Shown here one piece after another: positions 1-9,217 of a DNA stretch of 28,291 bases. Origin of the DNA: Willaertia magna (Eukaryota > Heterolobosea > Eutetramitea > Acrasida > Naegleriidae); contig CADWAF010000707.1 in assembly GCA_902984215.1 (NCBI GenBank), positions 1 through 28,291 of the forward strand, written 5' to 3'. Position 1 is the stretch's first letter. Each line of letters starts with the position of its first letter. The notes under the pieces are model-generated. The model had not been told where the DNA came from and made no database searches. It worked only from the letters and a program-made list of their open reading frames with translations. Position numbers and translations under genes: made by a program.

Positions 1-1203
1 ACCTCTAAGGAAATAATCTAATTCTTTACTTTCTAATAATTTTTCATAAGCACCAAAAGCATCTTTAACTTCTAAAGAAGGTTCAACTTTCTTTCCCTTT
101 TCATTAACTCTAATAAATTCACAACTAACTAAACTGTGACCAAATCTATAAGATGCAGTTGAAAACTCTGTTGAAACTGTTACAGGAATATCTTCATTAT
201 ATTTTACCTTACTTGGATTAACAGTGTGTTTACCTAATAATTTTGGTAACCATTCATTATAAGTAATTGCTTGAATTTGTGCACAATTAATTGCTCTGGT
301 TGTTTGATATAATTGTTCATCAACCTTTGTGTAACAAACTTGTTTGTCATTTAAACGAAATCTTTTTGCCAATAATCTTGCAATTCTATTGTGTTCTCTT
401 AAGAAAACGATATGAACAGCTGATAATCCAATATTTTCAGTTTGTCTAACATCACCTGCAATTGTTGCATTTTCTGCAGTTCCTTCTAAGAATTGTCCAT
501 TAATTCTAGTTGCTCTTGGTAAGAATTCTTTATCATTATTTAATTCATATTTTAATAAACCACCTTTTAATAATCTTAATGCCTTTGCACGAATTGGATC
601 ACTTCCATAAATTTCAGAACAATCAAAATAACTTGTGACATGATTAACTTGGTTGACTGGTTGAGTGGAGAAAATTAATTTGTTTGAACTATATAATGAT
701 CTTGTCATTGGAATACCATTACGTAATCTTGGATTTGGATCATCTGGTAAACCTGGAATTGTAAATGCTTCACCAATTGCACGATTATTTCCTGCAGAAT
801 CAAAATCGTGATCTCTAAATTGACCAAATGTATAAAACAATGCATTAACATTAAAATCATTAACAGTGTCACATTTCTCTTGATGTACAAATACATTACT
901 AAGTTCTCTTGCAGAATATTTTAATCTTGGCATTGCCTTAACTCCATCAGTATATTCTGCAGGTGTTAATCTAATAAATTGTTCACTGGCACTTCCCCAT
1001 AATGGATGTTTCTTATTAACACCAATACCATCTGGTTTATAACAACCACGTGAAGTTAATTTGTGTAATTTTAATAAGCTTTTTAATGACAGTGCCTTTC
1101 CATTAACAAAACTGTTATTGTCAGCTAATAATAAAAATACGTTAATGTACAAAATTGTCGCTAAACAAAAACTAATTGTCTTTGTTAATAAATTGAGCTT
1201 CAT
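1..1203 (-). CDS. Secreted animal-type haem peroxidase (3' end beyond window)
   Basis: Partial gene: 401 codons are visible, running off the left edge. The start is the first ATG (1201-1203), with an in-frame TGA near 1261-1263 upstream. Residues 1-37 form a basic/hydrophobic signal peptide, so the product should be secreted or lumenal. The peroxidase-cyclooxygenase core is clear. The distal site is GQFRDHDFD, with Q128, D131 (haem ester link) and H132. SEIYGSD lies at 196-202. R253-x-x-E256 matches the catalytic Arg and second haem-ester Glu, followed by FLREHNR (267-273). The proximal His is H356 in RFGHSL. The Met that forms the sulfonium link in myeloperoxidase is Asn257 here, so at most two covalent haem bonds are expected. 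Family members oxidise halides or phenolics with H2O2. Peroxinectin-like is the closest description; the exact substrate is unknown. Confidence 0.9.
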   Translation of the reverse strand, partial: MKLNLLTKTISFCLATILYINVFLLLADNNSFVNGKALSLKSLLKLHKLTSRGCYKPDGIGVNKKHPLWGSASEQFIRLTPAEYTDGVKAMPRLKYSARELSNVFVHQEKCDTVNDFNVNALFYTFGQFRDHDFDSAGNNRAIGEAFTIPGLPDDPNPRLRNGIPMTRSLYSSNKLIFSTQPVNQVNHVTSYFDCSEIYGSDPIRAKALRLLKGGLLKYELNNDKEFLPRATRINGQFLEGTAENATIAGDVRQTENIGLSAVHIVFLREHNRIARLLAKRFRLNDKQVCYTKVDEQLYQTTRAINCAQIQAITYNEWLPKLLGKHTVNPSKVKYNEDIPVTVSTEFSTASYRFGHSLVSCEFIRVNEKGKKVEPSLEVKDAFGAYEKLLESKELDYFLRG

Positions 1204-1583
1204 TATTGTTTTTTTTGTTGTTGATTGTAGCAAGTTGCAGATATCATTTTGCTTTTTATATCAATTCTTTCTGAAACACTACTATTTATCTTCAAAATGA
1301 ACAACTAATTTAAGGAGATTAAATAAGAATTTTAAGAGATGGTTATCACTAATCATACGTTTTATGAAACTTTTGTCTTATCATTTTCTAAACTGAAATT
1401 ACTTTTGCGTAACTTTAATTTTGATGTTTACCTATTTTGATTATGCAATTTTGGTTAAGTAATTTGATTGATTCCAAAAAGTTCTTGTACTTTTTTGTCA
1501 CCAATTTGCTTTTAATTAATACAATGATTTTAAGCATTTTATTTACCTTAGAATTTTAGTATCAATAAATCAAAATTGTTGAT
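1204..1583. other. Intergenic region between peroxidase and RRP5-like gene
   Basis: 380 bases without a supported gene. Both flanking genes are on the minus strand, so this holds the RRP5-like 5'-proximal neighbour's end on one side only: the 3' UTR of the gene at right is not here, but the promoter and 5' UTR of the peroxidase and the terminator of the RRP5-like gene are. It is AT-rich with poly-T runs. I see no tRNA fold, repeat or recognisable operator. Confidence 0.6.
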
Positions 1584-2981
1584 TTATTCTGATGTTTTTT
1601 GTAACTTATTTTGAATATACTCTTTGGCCAATTCTTTAACGTGTTCTTGTCTATCTTTATCACCATTTTCATTTTCAAATTTTAAATACCTTTGCAAGAA
1701 TGATTTCATTTTCTTAGTTGACAATGAAGATAAATTACAAATCCTTTCAAACAAATCTCTTATATAAGATTCTTCTTGAGTTACTTTTTGCTCACAGTCC
1801 AAATACATTGACCAAATATCAGATCTTTTTGGATTGTTTTGTATAATTGTCTCCATGTTATTCCTTGCTTCTTGAATGAAATTTCCTTTATACAAAATTA
1901 CTGCAAATTTAGCACTTAAAGAAACATGATCTTTCTTTGGGAATACCTTAAATGTTCTTTGTAAAACTTGATCTCCTTTTTTAATATCTTTTAAATTACA
2001 AATACACCATTGAATATATTCTTCATACACTTTCTTTTCTGATTTAAATTTCTTACAAGCCTTTTTAAATATGTCTTCAATTTTATCAACCAATGCATTT
2101 AATTCTTTATTACTTTTATAATCAATCATTTGATTACTTTGTTCTTCATCTTCATCATCTTCTTTTAATTGTTCACTCTTTAAATTCATTACCTTTCTTT
2201 CAAATAATTTATTTAAAATTGTAGCATATTGTAAATAAATAACATGTGGTTGACTAAGGCTTTGTGCTGCTCTTTGAATAATTGGCTCAACATCTTTATT
2301 ATTCGAGATATATAAACTTAATAAAGCACTATAAACGTTTAATTTCTCTTTTTCTTTTGTTGGATGTATTCTATTAATTGCTCTTTCAGCAATAGCTTTA
2401 GCCTTATCAAAACCATAAGTATTTAACATAAATGTAATGTATTGAATCCATAAGAAAGATGAGTTTGGCTCTCCAACAAGAAGCCTTTCGAAATCTGCTT
2501 CGGAAGTTGGTAATTTCTTAGTTAAAGATTCTTCAATTTCGGAAATTTCAGTTTCTGTTAAATGGTATCTAGAGGAAGCCCTATTTGTAGATGTTTCTTC
2601 TTCTTCATCTTCGTCGCTTTCTTCTTTCTTTTGTGAAGTCTTCTTAGTGTTGGTTTTTGGAATTTCTTTTTCTTCTTCACTATCGGAATCGGAATCATTT
2701 TCCGTTTCAGTAACATTAGTTAATGAAGATGAGTTACCATTCCATTGGAAACCAATTTGTAACTTTTTATTATTGGTTGAATTTACTAAAGATTTTGTTT
2801 CTGCTTTCTCCGGTTCCTCCTTTGATTTTATACGTTTTTTTAGTCTTTCTTTTAGAGATGAATTTTTATTAGTGGTCTTAGTAGATTGTTGTTTTTCATC
2901 TTCAGAAGAAAAATCATCATCACTAGAAGAACTATCCTCTTTAATTACTTGTTCTTGTTTCTTACGTTTTAACAGAGACAT
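1584..2981 (-). CDS. RRP5/PDCD11 C-terminal (HAT-repeat) protein lacking S1 domains
   Basis: 465 residues. Residues 1-135 are low-complexity, Ser/Asp/Glu/Lys-rich and nucleolar-like, with a short GFQW motif (77-80) resembling the linker before the helical repeats in RRP5. From about 136 to 460 there are HAT/TPR-type helical repeats. They begin with the family hallmark around ADFERLLVGEPNSSFLW (162-178), followed by DKAKAIAERAI and EKLNV. RRP5 acts in early pre-rRNA processing (A0-A2 and A3 cleavage) for both ribosomal subunits in the nucleolus. Full-length homologues carry about 12 N-terminal S1 RNA-binding domains and exceed 1,700 residues; none are present here. The ATG at 2979-2981 is followed at once by a plausible soluble start. 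The gene is divergent from the RAP1-like gene, with 156 bases between starts. Identity as the RRP5 C-terminal module is strong; whether it is a complete gene is inferred. Confidence 0.85.
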   Translation of the reverse strand: MSLLKRKKQEQVIKEDSSSSDDDFSSEDEKQQSTKTTNKNSSLKERLKKRIKSKEEPEKAETKSLVNSTNNKKLQIGFQWNGNSSSLTNVTETENDSDSDSEEEKEIPKTNTKKTSQKKEESDEDEEEETSTNRASSRYHLTETEISEIEESLTKKLPTSEADFERLLVGEPNSSFLWIQYITFMLNTYGFDKAKAIAERAINRIHPTKEKEKLNVYSALLSLYISNNKDVEPIIQRAAQSLSQPHVIYLQYATILNKLFERKVMNLKSEQLKEDDEDEEQSNQMIDYKSNKELNALVDKIEDIFKKACKKFKSEKKVYEEYIQWCICNLKDIKKGDQVLQRTFKVFPKKDHVSLSAKFAVILYKGNFIQEARNNMETIIQNNPKRSDIWSMYLDCEQKVTQEESYIRDLFERICNLSSLSTKKMKSFLQRYLKFENENGDKDRQEHVKELAKEYIQNKLQKTSE

Positions 2982-3137
2982 CTTTTTTTCAAAAGTTCAA
3001 ATGTTTTGTGGACACTGCCTCATTTTTCAATTCAAAACAAAAGACTTGAAAACAATTTTTAAGGATGATGAGTAGGCTAGGTAAGCTTGTTGAAAGTTAC
3101 TGACATTTTTTGTATTTAAAGTTTGTTTTGTTGTTCT
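2982..3137. promoter_or_regulatory. Shared bidirectional promoter (RRP5-like / RAP1-like)
   Basis: 156 bases separate the divergent start codons at 2981 (minus) and 3138 (plus). Both promoters and 5' UTRs must lie here. The tracts are A/T-rich and no specific factor site is recognisable. This is inferred from gene layout only. Confidence 0.5.
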
Positions 3138-4082
3138 ATGGTACTATGTAAAGGAAGGAAAAGAAGTAACAAGAGAGTAAAATTATTTATTGATAATGAT
3201 TGCTTTGCAATGGAGAAAATTAATGATTTGGTTTGTAAAGCGTTACACTTAGGGGCAGACATAGTTGACCAAATGAAAGACTCTTCCCATGTAATAACAA
3301 CATCTACTGCATTTATTCAAACAAACTATCGCTATTGTTACTTTGTTACTCCTAATTATGTAGACGATAGTTTCAAAAGAGATGAATGGCAAGATGAAAG
3401 AGATTACAAACTAGAAAAAGAAACTTCTTCAATAAGCGAAAGTAAAAACAAAAGAAAGAAACAAGCTCAGGAAGAAACAACCGAACTGACTGCTCTCCCT
3501 TTAAAAAAGAGAAAAAACCTTACTAGTCCCAGCAGTAACGATGATATTGAAAAGAAGAATAAAAAGAAAGAAAGGAAGAACAATAAAATTGAAAATAAAC
3601 TTTCGAGCTGTTTCAGGTTTTCGGATGAAGAAAAAACAGCCTTAATGAATTACGTAAAAGAAAATGATAAGGAAAACTACGGCAAAATAACTGTTTCTTC
3701 CAGTGTTTTTAGAGAGTTTTCAAAATTGAGGGGAGGTCAAAGGAAAGCTTATGGTTACAAGAAGAAGTATTTATCATTGATTCAGAAAATGGATATAGTT
3801 GAGGAAAAAGAAGTCACCTCTTACAGGAGCAACGAACTAGTTGTTCCAGTTGTAGAGGAAAAAGAGGTAGTAAATGAACAAGCAGAAACTAGAGAGAAGG
3901 AAACAGCAGAAATAGCAAGTGAAGAAAATGAAGTTTGTGACTTGACAGAGAGTGAAGTGGAAGTACTCTCTCCAGAAATGAAAGATTTGAAGGAATCTTT
4001 GTCACAAAGACAGATTTTTTCTTTCTTATGTGAAATATTTAAACTACCAACAAATACTCAATTGCTAAGCATGTTAGACTAA
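3138..4082 (+). CDS. RAP1/TERF2IP-like BRCT-Myb protein, putative telomere factor
   Basis: 314 residues from ATG 3138; the frame is open upstream to 3123 but without an ATG. Residues ~13-91 look like a BRCT fold: FIDNDCFAMEKI, then a variable middle, then TPNYVDDSFKRDEWQDERDY (71-90). The last stretch parallels the end of the vertebrate RAP1 BRCT. Residues 103-150 are very Lys-rich (nuclear localisation). Residues 158-217 resemble the RAP1 Myb domain: FRFSDEEKTALMNYVKEN, a short loop, then YGYKKKYLSLI. An acidic segment follows with VCDLTESE (267-274), a good SUMO-interacting motif. The C-terminal helix (~286-314) could be a reduced RCT protein-interaction domain. Domain order BRCT, Myb, acidic linker and C-terminal helix is that of RAP1 from yeast, animals and trypanosomes. 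Alternative: another nuclear BRCT/Myb DNA-binding factor. Confidence 0.65.
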   Translation: MVLCKGRKRSNKRVKLFIDNDCFAMEKINDLVCKALHLGADIVDQMKDSSHVITTSTAFIQTNYRYCYFVTPNYVDDSFKRDEWQDERDYKLEKETSSISESKNKRKKQAQEETTELTALPLKKRKNLTSPSSNDDIEKKNKKKERKNNKIENKLSSCFRFSDEEKTALMNYVKENDKENYGKITVSSSVFREFSKLRGGQRKAYGYKKKYLSLIQKMDIVEEKEVTSYRSNELVVPVVEEKEVVNEQAETREKETAEIASEENEVCDLTESEVEVLSPEMKDLKESLSQRQIFSFLCEIFKLPTNTQLLSMLD

Positions 4083-4171
4083 GCAGCAAGGGAACTGCTT
4101 TGCACTGCACGTGTTATCCTTTACAAAAGCAAAATTTTTTTATCGCTTGTTGATGAAATTACCGGTAAAAA

Positions 4172-6566
4172 ATGTTCAAACACTTTGCTTCATCACTGCG
4201 CAGCAACTTTTCACACTTTCCGATAAGAAATAATAATAATTTAAACTTATCTCTACAATCTCACAAACATTCCTATTTAAATTTAATAAATAATAATTAT
4301 GTACAAAAAAAACATTATTCAAATGACAAACAAAGAAAGGAAGGTTCATTAAAACATACCACTAGACAAAAAGATATTAAAAGTAATCAAGTAGAATCTG
4401 ATTCAATTACAAATATTAATTATGAGTTACCAAGTGATAAAATTAGAAATGTTGGAATAATTGCACACATTGGTAAGTTGAGTGAAAGAATTATTTTAAA
4501 TTAACATTTTAATAGACGCTGGAAAAACAACAACTACTGAACGTATGTTATATTATAGTGGATACAGTACACATTTAGGAAATGTTGATGATGGAGATAC
4601 AATAACAGATTATATGCCTCAAGAACAAGAAAGAGGTATTACAATTACTAGTGCTGCAATTACATTTAAATGGAAAGACCACCGTATTAATTTAATTGAT
4701 ACTCCAGGACATGTGGACTTTACTTTTGAAGTAGAACGTTCTGTTAGTGTTTTGGATGGAGCTGTTGCAATTTTTGATGTTGTTCATGGTGTTGAAGCTC
4801 AAAGTAAAACTGTTTGGAGACAAGCTGACAGATATAATGTACCTAGAATTGTTTACATGAATAAGATGGATAAAATTGGTGCTAATCTAGAAACTGCTAT
4901 TGAATCTCTTGTTGAAAGATTACCTAATTGTCCAACACCTATTCCAATACAATTACCCTTTGGAACTGAGGATAGCTTTCACTCAGTTTTTGATTTAGTT
5001 GAAATGAAAGAATATAAATTTGTAGATTTAGAAAATAAAAATTTAATTCCAACTGAGATAAGCTCACAAGATATAGAAAGAGTGACTAAAGCAAGAGAGG
5101 AAATGATTGATAAAATTGCATCGTTGGATGACATTTTAGGTGATAAATATTTAAATGAAGAAGAAATCACGGCAAATGATATCCATGAAGCCATACGTAG
5201 AGTTACCATCAGTCGTAAAGGTATTCCAATAATGTGTGGTAGCTCATTAAGGAATAAGGGAGTACAATTGGTATTGGATAGTATTATAAGGTATTTACCA
5301 GGACCAAGTATTCTAGATGATAAAGCTAAGAATAAGGAATTAAATGCATTTGCCTTTAAGGTAATTAATGATGCACAAAAAGGTTTATTAGTTTTTGTCA
5401 GAGTATATAGTGGATCAATTGACATTATAAAGCCAAGTATCCATAATGCAACAAAGAATCAAAAAGAAAGAATGTTAAAGATATATCAAATGCATGCTAA
5501 TGTTCCACAAGAAATTAAGAAAATATCAAGTGGAAATATTGGTGTATTAGTTGGATTAAAAGAGACTTCAACTGGTGATGTTTTAGTATTGAAACAAGGT
5601 GATAAAGTGAATCAAAACATTCTACCAAAATTATCGGTCCCAAAACCAGTTTTCTTTTGTTCTATTGAGGCAGAGAATAGCTCAGAACAAGATCAATTAG
5701 ATAATGCATTATCAATTTTACAAAAAGAAGATTCAAGTTTAAGAGTAACAAATAATGAAGAAACTAATCAAACATTAGTGAGTGGAATGGGAGAATTACA
5801 TTTAGAAATAATTAAAGATAGAATTGAAACAGAATATGGTATTAAAGTAGATATGGGTGAAGTACAGATCAGTTACCGTGAAACTTTATCAAGTGAAACA
5901 CCTGTGACATACTTAGAATATGATAAGAAACTATCAACTGGAAAGAGATTATATGCTAAACTTTGGTTAAAAGCAGGACCATCAGATTGTGGAAATACAG
6001 TGGTATTTGATTATGATGAAGATTTATGTATGGATGCTAAATTACTTAAAAAGTTTGAGAAATCCATAAGGTATGGTATAGAGGGTAGTTTTATGAGAGG
6101 ACCACTATTAGGATATCCTATTGAAGAATTAAAAGTAACAATTGTTGGTGCTAGTTTATTTGATGACAATGACGAAATGATAGTTAGTAATGAAGATTTA
6201 CAAGAACAATCTTTTATTGGATGTGCTCATACTTTGTTATCAAAAGTTTTAAAGGAAAATGAAAGTAGTGTTAGATTATTGGAACCTTTCATGAATATTG
6301 AAATTGAAACTGAAAGAAATTATATTGGTCCAATTATGTCTGATTTAACTGGAAGTAAAAGAGCTAATATTAAGGGAATGCAAACAAGACAAGATGGTTT
6401 TACAATTATTGGTGCAGAAGTACCTCTAAGTGAAATGATTGGTTACAGTTCACATTTAAGATCAATGACCTCTGGACAATGTCACTATCATATGGACTTT
6501 GCTCGTTATGAGATTTTACAACAAGAGTATCAAAGAAAATTAATTCAAAAGATGAGAGGCTATTAA
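4172..6566 (+). CDS. GFM2: Mitochondrial elongation factor G2 (ribosome recycling GTPase), two exons
   Basis: Exons 4172-4472 and 4516-6566 join to 783 residues. The N-terminus (1-~55) is rich in Arg/His/Ser/Asn with almost no acidic residues, a mitochondrial presequence. GTPase motifs: P-loop AHIDAGKT (98-105), switch I RGITI, DTPGHVD (162-168) and NKMD (216-219). The block NVDDGDTITDYMPQEQERG is closer to EF-G2 than to EF-G1. Domains II to V follow, with the domain IV/V signatures GEVQISYRE and GAEVPLSEM. EF-G2 works with the mitochondrial ribosome recycling factor to split post-termination ribosomes and does not drive translocation. Splicing is required, because without it the first reading frame stops at 4502-4504. 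The convergent downstream gene ends 4 bases past the stop. Confidence 0.95.
4473..4515 (+). other. 43-nt spliceosomal intron in EF-G2
   Basis: Donor GTAAGT at 4473, acceptor AATAG ending at 4515. Removing it restores the P-loop Asp codon (G|AC, residue 101) in AHIDAGKT. Phase 1. Its length is not a multiple of 3, and retention gives an early stop. Confidence 0.93.
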
Positions 6567-6570
6567 ATAT

Positions 6571-7335
6571 TTATTCTTTTTTATTTATTATTGTCGTTTC
6601 GTCAGAGTCATCTTCTTCTACATTACTATTAAGGCCTAATATTAATTTACTGTTTTCTTCTTCACTACTATTTGAGGAATTACTTGTCAATCCAAAAATT
6701 TTAAATAACCTTTGTAAACATGATTCCTCTTTTACTTTTTCTACATTGATAACAGGTGTTGTTGTTTTATTATCTTGTGCTTCCTCTTCCTTCATTTTCA
6801 TTTCTTCAAAAGACTCTTCAGGGTAATCATCTGTCTTTTCAATTAGATCATTTAGTAACATTTGATTAGTTAGAATTTTATCAAGATTTGAAATCATTTG
6901 TTGTTTTGTTTCTTCAATTTCTTTTTGTATTCTTATTATTTTATCATTATTTAAATCATTGTAATATTTCATTGCTGTTTCTATGTCGATTTCCTTTTTT
7001 GTTTTAAATTGAAATAAAATATCTTCTAAAAATTTCCAACAAAATCTAATTTTCCAATCTGTGGAAGCAATACAAACAAAATATAAATTATTTTTAGCAT
7101 ATTCTTTTAAAATATAAATATTTAATTTTTCGTGAGCTAACGAAACCCGTTCCATAGGTTGTTGTTGATTTATTCTATTATCTAATTTAGGTATAATTTT
7201 TTCTGTGATTAAAGAATGAAATAATTGTTTTTTCTTTTTAAATAATGATTTTTCTACTATAACATTACATTTTAATTTATTGTTATTGTTATTGTCGTAT
7301 TCAGCACCGAGCCCGATGACATAAAATATTGGCAT
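6571..7335 (-). CDS. Longin-domain R-SNARE-like protein, zero-layer Asn, no membrane anchor
   Basis: 254 residues. Residues 1-~115 look like a longin domain: MPIFYVIGLG at the start, and IRFCWKFLEDILFQF (96-110) matching the conserved 'aFaFLedI' helix. Residues ~131-184 align without gaps to the VAMP7-type SNARE motif: DKIIRIQKEIEETKQQMISN, then LDKILTNQMLLNDLIEKTDD. The central zero-layer residue, Arg in R-SNAREs, is Asn157. The C-terminal 70 residues are acidic and Ser/Asn-rich with a basic-hydrophobic patch and a Cys (SCLQRLFKIFG, 205-215). There is no transmembrane segment and no CAAX box. Longin SNAREs act in membrane fusion; this one may be a soluble regulator, or may be attached through the Cys patch. 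It ends 4 bases from the EF-G2 stop on the opposite strand. Confidence 0.75.
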   Translation of the reverse strand: MPIFYVIGLGAEYDNNNNNKLKCNVIVEKSLFKKKKQLFHSLITEKIIPKLDNRINQQQPMERVSLAHEKLNIYILKEYAKNNLYFVCIASTDWKIRFCWKFLEDILFQFKTKKEIDIETAMKYYNDLNNDKIIRIQKEIEETKQQMISNLDKILTNQMLLNDLIEKTDDYPEESFEEMKMKEEEAQDNKTTTPVINVEKVKEESCLQRLFKIFGLTSNSSNSSEEENSKLILGLNSNVEEDDSDETTIINKKE

Positions 7336-7741
7336 ATTTTTTTACAATAAATGTAACATGTGACAAAAATTGAAAACCGAAATTCCTGTTGTATAAATGG
7401 ATAGGCTGTTAAAAAAATTGAAATTGAGATACCCTTACAAGATTCTTACAACATTTTCCTAAGTGGCCTTAGTTGATGAACTGTTGCAACAAAATGAAAG
7501 TGTACCAACAATGTAATTTTCAACAAAATCTTGTTAATACAAAAGAGTTCCTTGCACTGCAAACCAAACAAAAACACAAAACAGTGAAGAACTTTCAAAC
7601 TGCCTCTAACCCTTGCACTCAAAACCTCTCAAAAAGAGCGCTTTACCACTTTTAGATATCCCCTAAAAAATTTTATTTTTAAAAAAAATCCTAAAAATTT
7701 TTTTTTAATGCTATTCAACAAAAAAAGTTGCGTTTTTTGAA
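7336..7741. promoter_or_regulatory. Divergent intergenic region (SNARE-like / AGC kinase)
   Basis: 406 bases between divergent starts. The octamer CCTTGCAC, followed by T, occurs twice at 7550-7558 and 7611-7619, 61 bases apart. Long A/T homopolymer tracts lie at about 7664-7715, just before the kinase start. A 60-codon open frame at about 7476-7655 has no family resemblance and is not called. No RNA gene is recognised. Confidence 0.5.
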
Positions 7742-9217
7742 ATGTCAAGTGCAACAGCAATGAATCAACAACAAAACAATAATTTTGATAATAACCACAA
7801 TCATAATAATAGCGGATTAATACAAGATACATCTCCAACGAGTAGTATGAGCCATCCATCTTCATCATCATCAACTTTATCTTCTGAAGTTTCTACAGAT
7901 AGTAATATTAATAATAATAACAATCCTACTTTTAAACCACCATTAACTCATAATGTTTCCTTTTCGGATTTAATGGCTGAGGAAATGGTTAAATCTAACC
8001 ACTCTGTTGTTTATTCTCTTAATGATGAACAACTTAATGAAGCTAAAAAGAAAATTGATTACAAAAACTTAAAGCCTTCAAGTTTTAAAAAAATTAGACT
8101 TTTAGGTAGAGGAGATGTTGGTAAAGTTTATTTAGCAAAATTAAAGGATACGAATCAATATTATGCAATGAAGGTTTTAAAGAAGGAAGAAATGATTCAA
8201 AGAAATAAAGTTAAAAGAGTTTTAACGGAAAGAGAAATTTTAGCTACTACAGACCATCCCTTCATTGTTTCATTGTATTGTTCATTCCAATCAGCTGATA
8301 GATTATATTTTATTATGGAATATTGTTCCGGAGGTGAATTCTTTAGAATGCTTCAAAAACAACCTGGTAAATGTTTACCCGAAGCAGCAGTAAGATTCTA
8401 TGCAGCAGAAGTTTTATTAGCCTTGGAGTATTTACACTTTATGGGTTTCATCTATAGAGATTTAAAGCCTGGTAAGTATTATTATTCATCTTGTCTTACA
8501 CTTTAAATAGAAAATATTTTACTTCATGCTTCAGGACATATTCGTTTAACTGATTTTGATTTATCTAAACAAACTATTCAAACAATTTCACCAAAGTTTG
8601 TTAAGAGCTTTTTCTCATCTGAAAAGAAAAGTAAATTAGATACAAAACAAATTCAACAATTTAATAGTTTTGTAGGTACTGCTGAATATCTTAGCCCTGA
8701 GATAATTGCAGGATGTGGCCATACTTCTACTGTAGATTGGTGGACATTTGGTATTCTGATGTATGAAATGTTATTTGGTACAACCCCTTTCAAGGGAACA
8801 TCAAACAAAGAAACTTTTGATCACATTCTTCATAAAAAGTTAGATTTTCCAAAAGATAAACCAATATCTAAACATTGCAAAGAATTAATTAAGAAATTAT
8901 TAGTTGCAGATCAATCTAAAAGATTAGGCCATAAGAATGGTGCAGCAGATCTTAAGACACATCCATTCTTTAAGGGAATTAATTGGGCTTTAATTCGTAA
9001 TGAAAAACCTCCAATTATCCCTCAAGTTGTCGATCCTGAAGATACATCTAATTTCCGTCCCTTAGTTGACAGTGAAGATGAAAATGAAACTGAAGACGAA
9101 CCAATGAAGGAGCAAGAAGAAACATCTGAAAGTAATCCATTTAAGAATTTTGCTTTTAAGAAGGAATTAAAGAACAGTTATGGAACAGACAAAGAATTAA
9201 AATCTGTTAAAATTTAA
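7742..9217 (+). CDS. AGC-family Ser/Thr kinase, Nrc-2/Fpk1/AGC-VIII type, two exons
   Basis: Exons 7742-8471 and 8511-9217 join to 478 residues. Residues 1-~105 are Asn/Ser-rich and disordered. The kinase domain runs from ~116 to 425: Gly loop [13 protein letters not shown] (120-132), Lys144, alpha-C Glu163 in LTEREIL, catalytic YRDLKPEN (Asp240), and DFD (258-260) in place of DFG. The activation segment has an insert of about 30 residues before [11 protein letters not shown], and VDWWTFG follows. DFD, the insert and a HTS-x-VDWW block are features of plant AGC-VIII (phototropin-like) and fungal Nrc-2/Fpk1 kinases. The latter activate plasma-membrane phospholipid flippases. The kinase core ends with KGINWALIR, and the tail has NPFKNFAF, a PIF-type motif for PDK1 docking. 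No LOV or PH domain is present. Substrate unknown. Confidence 0.92.
8472..8510 (+). other. 39-nt spliceosomal intron in AGC kinase
   Basis: Donor GTAAGT at 8472, acceptor AATAG ending at 8510. Splicing rebuilds the RDLKPEN motif at the Glu codon (G|AA). Phase 1. Its length is a multiple of 3, but it contains an in-frame stop, so retention truncates the kinase just after the catalytic loop. Confidence 0.93.

Noticed and set aside
2647..3075. 142-codon open frame on the plus strand over the start of the RRP5-like gene
   Set aside because: It is the complement of Ser/Glu/Lys-rich coding sequence; it has no domain, and the minus-strand reading is clearly RRP5-like.
3123..3137. Extending the RAP1-like protein to 3123
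   Set aside because: The start there would be TTG; a good ATG lies at 3138. The same reasoning moved the starts at 16453 to 16483 and 23096 to 23213.
7473..7655. 60-codon open frame in the kinase promoter
   Set aside because: Begins at TTG/ATG, has a Gln/Lys-rich composition from low-complexity DNA, no family resemblance, and lies in a divergent promoter.
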